This document shows, in pieces, positions 1 through 5,098 of a stretch of 6,812 bases of DNA. A program made the position numbers and the translations under genes. The notes under the pieces were generated by a model that did not search any database, had not been told where the DNA came from, and saw only the letters and a list, made by a program, of their open reading frames with translations. Position 1 is the stretch's first letter. Every line of letters begins with the position of its first letter. The DNA is taken from positions 1 through 6,812 of the forward strand of contig VGXD01000109.1 of the NCBI GenBank assembly GCA_016873525.1. The letters are read 5' to 3'. The stretch comes from Nitrospira sp. Lineage in GTDB: Bacteria > Nitrospirota > Nitrospiria > Nitrospirales > Nitrospiraceae.

Positions 1-1623
1 CAGAATCCGGTCCACATCGTGGAGCGTGGACAAACGATGGGCAATGATGAAGGTCGTCCGGCCCTCGGTCAACACGTGCAGGGCTTCCCGAATCTTGACT
101 TCGGTCTCGGTATCGATGTTCGAGGTCGCCTCATCGAAAATGACGATTGGGGGATTCTCCAGCAACACGCGGGCGATCGACACCCGCTGCTTCTGCCCGA
201 CCGACAGTTTGACGCCCCGCTCGCCGATCCAGGTTTCGTAGCCGTTCGGCAACTCGGCGACAAACTCATGGGCGCGGGCCGCGCGGGCCGCCTCCTCGAT
301 CCTGCTCTGATCGGCCGTAAGGTCGCCGTAGGCAATGTTCTCCCGCACCGTGCCGTTGAACAAGAAGGGCTCCTGCTGCACGAATCCGATCTGGCTACGG
401 AGAAAGGCCAGGGGCAGCTCGCGCACGTCCACCCCGTCGAGACTGACCGAGCCGTCACGCACGTCGTAGAAACGCATCAGCAATTTGAGCAAGGTGCTCT
501 TGCCGGCGCCGCTGGGGCCGACCAGCGCGATCCGTTCCCCCGGCTTGATCGCCAGATTCACGTGACGGAGGATGGGCACGTCCGGACGGTAGTGGAATGA
601 CACCTCCGCGAACCGCACCGCTCCCTCCAGCCGCTCTTTGGGAGGGGCCGCCCCAGGACGATCCTGCACGTCCGGCGGCGTGTCCAGGATATCGAACACC
701 CGTTCGCTCGCCGCCAGCGCGTGCTGAAGCATGTGGTTCACCGAATGGATTTGATTGATCGGCACGTAAAACAACGCCAGGTACGAGAGGAACATGACCA
801 GTTCTCCCACGGTCAGGACGCCCTGCAGCACCTCCTGGGCCCCATACCAGAGAATGACCACCGTCCCCAGGCTTCCCACGAAGATCATGCTCGGCGAGTA
901 GAGGGACCAGAGGTACATGGCTTTCAGGTTGCTCTCGCTGTACTGCCGGCTCAACGCGCTGAACCGCCCCACTTCATAGGCCTGCCGATTAAACCCCATC
1001 GTCTCCCTGATCCCGGACAGGGCATCCTGAAGATACGCGTTGAGGTCTGCCGCATGTTTCCTGATGGCATGGTAATAGCCATGTACGCGTCTGGTGAACA
1101 GCGTGGCGGACAGGATCAGAATCGGGATGGGGAGCAGGGACAAGAGCGCCAGCTTCCAATTCAACGCAAACAGCATGACCGTAATGCTGACCAAGGTCAG
1201 CGCCGCCGTCAGCATGCCCTCCAACCCGTCGATGAAAATCCGCTCCACATGTTCGGTGTCGTTCGACACCCGCGACATGATCTCCCCCGTGGAACGGTTT
1301 TCGTAATAATTCACCGAGAGCCCCTGCAGGGCCGCAAAGACCTGCAAGCGCAGATCGTGCACCACGCGCTGTTCCAGCAGGTTGTTGAAGCGGATGCGGA
1401 TGGAGGCGAAGAAGTTTTTGAGCCCGTAGGCCAGCAGGAGCCCGCCCATGACCCAGGGCAACACCGTCGCCCGGCGGGCTTGGATCACGTCGTCGATCAC
1501 GATTTTGATCAGCCAGGGTGGCACCAACTCCAACGCCGTCGTCAAGCCGGCGCAGAGAAGGGTGGTCACCGCAAGCAGCCGGTAGGGCCGGAGGTAGCGA
1601 AGGACGCGGAGAAGGGCTGTCAC
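1..1623 (-). CDS. MsbA-like ABC exporter, fused membrane and ATPase domains (C-terminus cut by window edge)
   Basis: This is a type I (ABCB/MsbA-like) half-transporter that should dimerise in the inner membrane and use ATP to export a lipid, drug or peptide; the substrate cannot be read from the sequence. GTG at 1623 is the earliest possible start because an in-frame TAG lies at 1633-1635, and AGGA sits about 10 bases upstream. The window holds 541 codons with no internal stop. Residues about 10-320 form the membrane domain, with the coupling segment STGEIMSRVSND. The ATPase domain follows: A-loop Tyr345, Walker A GPSGAGKST at 369-377 (Lys375), Q-loop Gln417, signature LSVGQ at 473-477, Walker B IVIFDEA with Asp497 and Glu498, and switch His529 in AHRLST. 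All catalytic residues are present, so it should be active. The signature has Val where LSGGQ has Gly. Family length is about 580-600, so some 40-60 residues are missing at the left edge. It begins 25 bases after def and is probably co-transcribed with it. Confidence 0.93.
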   Translation of the reverse strand, partial: MTALLRVLRYLRPYRLLAVTTLLCAGLTTALELVPPWLIKIVIDDVIQARRATVLPWVMGGLLLAYGLKNFFASIRIRFNNLLEQRVVHDLRLQVFAALQGLSVNYYENRSTGEIMSRVSNDTEHVERIFIDGLEGMLTAALTLVSITVMLFALNWKLALLSLLPIPILILSATLFTRRVHGYYHAIRKHAADLNAYLQDALSGIRETMGFNRQAYEVGRFSALSRQYSESNLKAMYLWSLYSPSMIFVGSLGTVVILWYGAQEVLQGVLTVGELVMFLSYLALFYVPINQIHSVNHMLQHALAASERVFDILDTPPDVQDRPGAAPPKERLEGAVRFAEVSFHYRPDVPILRHVNLAIKPGERIALVGPSGAGKSTLLKLLMRFYDVRDGSVSLDGVDVRELPLAFLRSQIGFVQQEPFLFNGTVRENIAYGDLTADQSRIEEAARAARAHEFVAELPNGYETWIGERGVKLSVGQKQRVSIARVLLENPPIVIFDEATSNIDTETEVKIREALHVLTEGRTTFIIAHRLSTLHDVDRIL

Positions 1624-1648
1624 AGGGGGGTCCTATCGGCGGATTGGG

Positions 1649-2179
1649 CTAGATAACGGTTGCATGCTCCTGCCGCCAGTACTGGTCGAATTCCTCGAGA
1701 TGGGTCAGGGTGGACAGGTCCGTCATGCGGTCCAAAAACACCTTGCCGATGAGGTGATCGATTTCATGCTGGATACAGACGGCAAAGAGACCGGTGGCGT
1801 CCAATTCCAAGGTGGTCCCGTCACGATCGAGGGCCCGCACCTTGACCATCGAGGGCCGCGTCACCTTGCCGCGAAGCCCCTCCACGCTCAAACACCCCTC
1901 CCACATTTCGACCTGATTGGGGCCGTAAAAGACGATCGAGGGATTGATGAGCACCGTTTGCGGAAACCCGCCTTCTCCCCGGCATTCCATCACGATGACC
2001 TGCTGCGATCGGGAGACTTGGGGCGCCGCCAGCCCGATCCCCTCCTCCTCGGCCATCGTTTCGAACATGTCGTCGATGAACTGCTGTAAGGCCTTGGAGT
2101 GGATCTCGCGGGGATCGACCGGCTGGGCGATTTGTCGTAAGACCGGGTTCCCCAATTTAGCGACGGTTAGCAACGCCAT
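1649..2179 (-). CDS. def: Peptide deformylase
   Basis: This cytoplasmic metalloenzyme removes the formyl group from the N-terminal methionine of new proteins. All three family motifs are intact, numbered from the ATG at 2179: GIGLAAPQ at 47-54, EGCLS at 94-98 with metal ligand Cys96, and HEIDH at 138-142 with metal ligands His138 and His142 and catalytic Glu139. The 176-residue length is normal. A GTG at 2188 would add only Met-Ser-Val. The ATG is preferred because MALLTVAKLGNPVLR matches the usual N-terminus and a weak GAGTGAG lies just upstream, whereas the GTG has no ribosome-binding site. The gene follows a 130-base gap containing a promoter candidate and is followed after 25 bases by the ABC exporter. 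Its common partner fmt (methionyl-tRNA formyltransferase) is not in the window. The identification is secure; only the start is open. Confidence 0.96.
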   Translation of the reverse strand: MALLTVAKLGNPVLRQIAQPVDPREIHSKALQQFIDDMFETMAEEEGIGLAAPQVSRSQQVIVMECRGEGGFPQTVLINPSIVFYGPNQVEMWEGCLSVEGLRGKVTRPSMVKVRALDRDGTTLELDATGLFAVCIQHEIDHLIGKVFLDRMTDLSTLTHLEEFDQYWRQEHATVI

Positions 2180-2230
2180 GACGCTCACTCATGTGATGGT
2201 GTGGGCAGCCCATGCAACAACGGACACAAC

Positions 2231-2254
2231 GGCTGTTCTATTTATAACACAGCC
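2231..2254. repeat. Imperfect palindrome overlapping the -10 box, possible operator
   Basis: The 24 bases have perfect 6-base outer arms (GGCTGT and ACAGCC) and three more symmetric pairs inside, so 9 of 12 positions per half-site match. The -10 box of the def promoter candidate lies within it, where a bound repressor would block polymerase. As RNA it could form only a weak hairpin, with no following T-run, so a terminator is unlikely. No known operator was recognised. Confidence 0.3.
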
Positions 2255-2270
2255 TCTCGCGGGCCGACAA
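2234..2270 (-). promoter_or_regulatory. Candidate sigma-70 type promoter for def and the ABC exporter
   Basis: Read on the minus strand, TTGTCG (2265-2270, four of six bases matching TTGACA) is followed after 18 bases by TATAAA (2241-2246, five of six matching TATAAT). TG stands at 2248-2249, one base before the -10 box, giving an extended -10 element. Transcription would start near 2234, leaving a leader of about 55 bases before the def ATG at 2179. This AT-rich patch stands out in GC-rich DNA and lies in the only sizeable gap upstream of def. No transcript data are available, so this is prediction by eye. Confidence 0.5.
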
Positions 2271-2309
2271 CCACGGCAGACCTCGGCGAAAACGGCACGC
2301 TTCGCCCGT

Positions 2310-3095
2310 TCAGTGCGGCTTTCTTGGCCGGCGAGGCTCCGGCAGTTCAAACGTCCCCTGCGCTTCCTTCCACCAGTCCAGCCATTCCTGTGTCCACTCG
2401 ACCCGATCCTGCTTGGACGATGTTTCCCAGTCATGCACCTCGCTCTCATGGCGAGTCAGCATCCACAGGGAATTGATCGCCGTGACGGAGACGAACCGCT
2501 CCTCATCAGAAATCAGCCCGATCAGAACCGGCACCACCGCCTTCTGCCTCACGTATCGGGCTTCGAACGCTGCGGTTTTCCTGGTCGAGGAATTGGGGTC
2601 CTTGGCCATCGCCTCGATCGCCGGAGGGACCAGGGCGGGATGCAGCCGGACCGCAACCCGCAAGGCATGTTCGCGGACCCGCGGTATTTCGTTCGGGTCT
2701 TTGGCCGACTCGACCAAGGCCGGCGCCACGCTGGCCTCCTTGAGCATCAAAAGCGTTTCGATCGCGTTGTATCGAATCCGAGGGGACGGCATTTTGAGCG
2801 CCTTGACCAGAACCGGAGCCGCCGGCGGTCCCAAGTGGACAAACTCGCCCATGGCCCAAAACTCTTGCTTCCCCTCCAGGAGCGGCAACAGCGCCTCGGC
2901 CCGCTTGGCTTCCTCCTCATCCAAGGGCTTGGCTGACGGAGGCACCGCCGTATCCGGCACTTCTCCAGGCTTGGGGGGAGCCTCATACGGCACCTGCCCC
3001 AAGACCATCGGCACTTCGAACGCCGCCCCGACAAGCAAGGCGGACATAACAAGCCAGGCCGACCAGATTCGCTTTTTGACAGCCCTGTTTTTCAT
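2310..3095 (-). CDS. Secreted HEAT-repeat protein of unknown function
   Basis: The function is not recognised. From the ATG at 3095 the protein has 261 residues. Residues 1-33 look like a signal peptide: basic start MKNRAVKKR, hydrophobic core WLVMSALLVGAAF, and possible cleavage after VLG at 33. A proline-rich linker follows (about 35-57, including YEAPPKPGEVP). Residues about 65-215 form four or so HEAT-like helical pairs, for example PAAPVLVKALKMPSPRIRYN, ending with VVPVLIGLISDEERFVSVTA. The C-terminus is tryptophan-rich (WTQEWLDWWKEA, 234-245) with a basic end, RRPRKPH. Such repeats usually serve protein binding, so a periplasmic scaffold role is inferred. An ATG at 3104 (three more residues) is also possible; 3095 is preferred because GAGG lies just upstream and MKN suits a signal peptide. 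Frames extending to 3203 would overlap the barrel gene and are unlikely. It starts 31 bases after the barrel gene's stop and is probably in its operon. Confidence 0.8.
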   Translation of the reverse strand: MKNRAVKKRIWSAWLVMSALLVGAAFEVPMVLGQVPYEAPPKPGEVPDTAVPPSAKPLDEEEAKRAEALLPLLEGKQEFWAMGEFVHLGPPAAPVLVKALKMPSPRIRYNAIETLLMLKEASVAPALVESAKDPNEIPRVREHALRVAVRLHPALVPPAIEAMAKDPNSSTRKTAAFEARYVRQKAVVPVLIGLISDEERFVSVTAINSLWMLTRHESEVHDWETSSKQDRVEWTQEWLDWWKEAQGTFELPEPRRPRKPH

Positions 3096-3126
3096 AGACC
3101 TCATGCCCCTATGGTAATGATTCCGG

Positions 3127-4974
3127 TCAGAACGGATAGTCGAGGCCGACGAAGGCATTGCTTCCGTCTTTTCCATAGGCAATGTCCACCCGGCCGACGA
3201 CATTGGGCCTGGCCATGACGCGCAGCCCCACGCCCGGATTGACTTGAAAATTTTTGAAGCGATCGATCAATTTACTCGACACTCGGCCGATATCCAGCGA
3301 GGGCGCCACCTCAAGGTCGATGTCGTGGTCGAAGGCCCGCTTGGTCAGCACCCGTATCCGTTCTTCGAAATTGACCAGGAGCGCCTGGTCGTCGACGAAG
3401 CGTTGGAGACCGAAGGCCCGTAACGTATTTTCTCCTCCGAGGGTCGGCAGCTCGTAAAAGGGCACTTTCCGCCCGGTTACCGACTCAAAGAGCATGCGGG
3501 CCACAAAGACCTTTCTGCCGGAGTCGTGAGGATGCAGATGCCGCATATCCACGACATAATGCCCCCACCGATTCGGCGCGCTGCGCACCACGTTCGAAGC
3601 CAATTCCGCGGACACGTTGACATAGGTCCCGCTCGACGGCGTCAGCAGGTCGTTTCGCCTATCGTAGAGGATGGACAACTGGCTGCCGAAGATCTGCGCG
3701 CCGCCCATGCCCGTCGTATCGCCGAAACGACTTTTCGTCGAGGGCAGGGTTGAGATGATGCCATCCTCGACCCTGACATCGCGGTACCGTTCGGTAAACA
3801 TCAGCGACAAGGCCGGGCCAAGATTGATGCCTACCGTGAGTTTTCCGACTCCTTCCCGACTCGTATAGTTCGTTTCGTTGTAGAGCGGCGCCCTGTTCCC
3901 CAAACCGAAGAAGCGGGCGAAGGGATTCTTAAACCAGCTGAACTGCGTGGCGAAGATATAGCGCCCGCCCCCGGCTCCCATGTTTTTGTAGGCCAGGTCG
4001 AAATACTTGGCGACTTTTTCGGAATACGACGCCACGGCGCGATACTGCACATTGTTCGACCGGTAGCCATAGTAGTTCATCGTCGCCTGGGCGCCGACGA
4101 GGGGGTTGTAGAGCACTTGCGGGGCTAAAATGTCCTCCACCTCTCCCTGCTCATTGCCTTTCAACGTGACGGCCAGCGCCCCGACCCAATATTGTTCATT
4201 ACGGTTGTACCCGAAAGCCGGAAGCGGAAAGGTCGTGGTCTCCCCCTTCCCGGTCAAAGGCTTAAACTCAGGATGCTCCTTCGGCGGATCATTCACCGAC
4301 CCTGGCACAACAGCTTTCGGCTCTTTGCCCTCTTGGGCAAGCTTGGTCCCATCCTGCTTGGTCTGAGCCAACACAACCGCTCCCTCCTGGAACGAGCCTT
4401 CCTCCGCATGATCGAGGGTCGCAACCCGGCTTCCGAAACTCCCCGCACCATCGAACCCGGTCACAATAGTAAATGGCCCGTTGCCAGCCCGGTTCGCAGG
4501 GCTCGTTGCGTCATAGGAGGACGACCTGCTCCCGACTCTGTAGAACCGGGCCAAGGGATTCTTCCCCCAGGCCTGAAGAGCGACGATGGATCGCCACCCC
4601 CCGGTCCCCATGTTCTTGTAAGCCGCATCTAAAGAGGTTGAGCTTGTCCCTGAAAAGGACACCAGAGAAGAAGCCTGGGCATTGCCGGACCGGTCTCCAT
4701 AATACGGGCGCTGATCACCGCCCCAGGTCCATTCGTGAGGAGAGTCCCCCGATGCCAAGAGAGGACAAGCTGTCGGCGCGCTTCGCTGGGAAGGCTTAGC
4801 GAGGCCAGATCCCTGCTGACCGTTTTGGGTAGCCGAAGCCGCTTCGAGGCAAGGGGGAACTCCCGCAACGAGAACAAGCAGCACTCCGAGCCATCGAGGC
4901 GCCAGGCCGGCCCGGGGTAAAGAAGTCCTGCAACGTCCCAAGAGGGCTTCGTGCCGGGCAGCAACAAACTTCAT
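3127..4974 (-). CDS. Omp85-like (BamA/TamA family) outer-membrane beta-barrel protein without POTRA domains
   Basis: This 615-residue protein belongs to the bacterial surface antigen (Omp85) family of 16-stranded outer-membrane barrels, which insert or translocate proteins or lipids. Residues 1-48 are a long signal sequence: basic n-region, core WLGVLLVLVAGV at 29-40, probable cleavage after ASA at 48. The core barrel runs from FPLPAFGYNRNE (249-260) to the end. Landmarks are FGLGNRAPLYNETNYTSREG (356-375), GGENTLRAFG (513-522) and VNPGVGLRVMARPNVVGRVD (578-597). The final residue is Phe (GLDYPF), as expected of a beta-signal read by the BAM machinery. Only about 200 residues precede the barrel, and they contain no recognisable POTRA domain. 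Part of that stretch (91-179) is instead a diverged copy of residues 301-390. In the L6 loop the usual RGF/RGY reads RAF (519-521). The ATG at 4974 is the first in-frame start after a TAA at 5014-5016; its ribosome-binding site is weak (GAG). The precise role and partner are unknown. Confidence 0.85.
   Translation of the reverse strand: MKFVAARHEALLGRCRTSLPRAGLAPRWLGVLLVLVAGVPPCLEAASATQNGQQGSGLAKPSQRSAPTACPLLASGDSPHEWTWGGDQRPYYGDRSGNAQASSLVSFSGTSSTSLDAAYKNMGTGGWRSIVALQAWGKNPLARFYRVGSRSSSYDATSPANRAGNGPFTIVTGFDGAGSFGSRVATLDHAEEGSFQEGAVVLAQTKQDGTKLAQEGKEPKAVVPGSVNDPPKEHPEFKPLTGKGETTTFPLPAFGYNRNEQYWVGALAVTLKGNEQGEVEDILAPQVLYNPLVGAQATMNYYGYRSNNVQYRAVASYSEKVAKYFDLAYKNMGAGGGRYIFATQFSWFKNPFARFFGLGNRAPLYNETNYTSREGVGKLTVGINLGPALSLMFTERYRDVRVEDGIISTLPSTKSRFGDTTGMGGAQIFGSQLSILYDRRNDLLTPSSGTYVNVSAELASNVVRSAPNRWGHYVVDMRHLHPHDSGRKVFVARMLFESVTGRKVPFYELPTLGGENTLRAFGLQRFVDDQALLVNFEERIRVLTKRAFDHDIDLEVAPSLDIGRVSSKLIDRFKNFQVNPGVGLRVMARPNVVGRVDIAYGKDGSNAFVGLDYPF
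3805..4074 (-). repeat. Internal duplication in barrel protein, conserved copy (residues 301-390)
   Basis: This is the family-typical copy. It starts YYGYRSNNVQ, contains FDLAYKNMGAGGGRYI and FKNPFARFFGLGNR, and ends in GINLGPALS. It aligns with residues 91-179 of the same protein at a steady offset of 210-211 residues, with one single-residue gap. Confidence 0.75.
4438..4704 (-). repeat. Internal duplication in barrel protein, diverged copy (residues 91-179)
   Basis: This copy lies near the N-terminus, ahead of the canonical barrel. It contains YYGDRSGNAQ, LDAAYKNMGTGGWRSI and GKNPLARFYRVGSR. By hand count about 39 of 89 aligned residues match the copy at 301-390. Short exact DNA matches survive, such as the 11 bases at 4553-4563 and 3920-3930, but overall DNA similarity is modest. 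The duplication is therefore old, or was brought in from a related gene. The copy is enriched in serine and glycine. Confidence 0.75.
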
Positions 4975-4997
4975 GAAGTCTCGACCACGTACCTGTA

Positions 4998-5057
4998 TCA
5001 GTTCACACCGCCCTTATGAGCAATACGGTCTTTTCCTTCGCTGTCTAGAAGCCCCAT
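4998..5057 (-). CDS. Possible 19-residue small protein or leader peptide
   Basis: In the gap between the RND and barrel genes, GGAGG (5064-5068) stands 6 bases before an ATG at 5057, the best ribosome-binding site seen in the window. The frame reads MGLLDSEGKDRIAHKGGVN and stops at TGA (4998-5000), 23 bases before the barrel ATG. The peptide is hydrophilic, with no membrane segment and no recognised family. It is not in frame with the barrel gene. It could be a leader that passes ribosomes to the weakly initiated barrel gene, a remnant, or chance. Its reality is inferred from the ribosome-binding site alone. Confidence 0.25.
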   Translation of the reverse strand: MGLLDSEGKDRIAHKGGVN

Positions 5058-5098
5058 CTCAATCCTCCGCAAAGCAACACAAGCCTACCGGCACTCAG

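Noticed and set aside
721..1656. A 311-codon open frame on the plus strand opposite the ABC exporter
   Set aside because: It is antisense to a well-supported transporter gene, its product is a low-complexity run rich in Gln, His, Arg and Asp, and it matches no family. Such frames are common opposite GC-rich genes.
2285..2310. Hairpin just after the HEAT gene stop (GGCGAA and TTCGCC arms, or alternative AACGG and CCGTT arms) as a terminator
   Set aside because: The stems are only 5-6 base pairs with 10-base loops and have no real T-run after them, so a Rho-independent terminator is not supported.
1944..2936. A 330-codon open frame on the plus strand across def, the gap and the HEAT gene
   Set aside because: It crosses two genes and their promoter region on the other strand, and its product is Arg/Pro-rich with no recognisable domain.
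3096..3203. Longer N-terminus for the HEAT protein, starting at 3203
   Set aside because: It would overlap the end of the barrel gene by 77 bases and would place a hydrophilic stretch ahead of a clear signal peptide.
4438..4974. Frameshifted or degraded N-terminus of the barrel gene
   Set aside because: The frame is open throughout from a plausible signal peptide to the canonical barrel, and the odd region is explained by an in-frame internal duplication.
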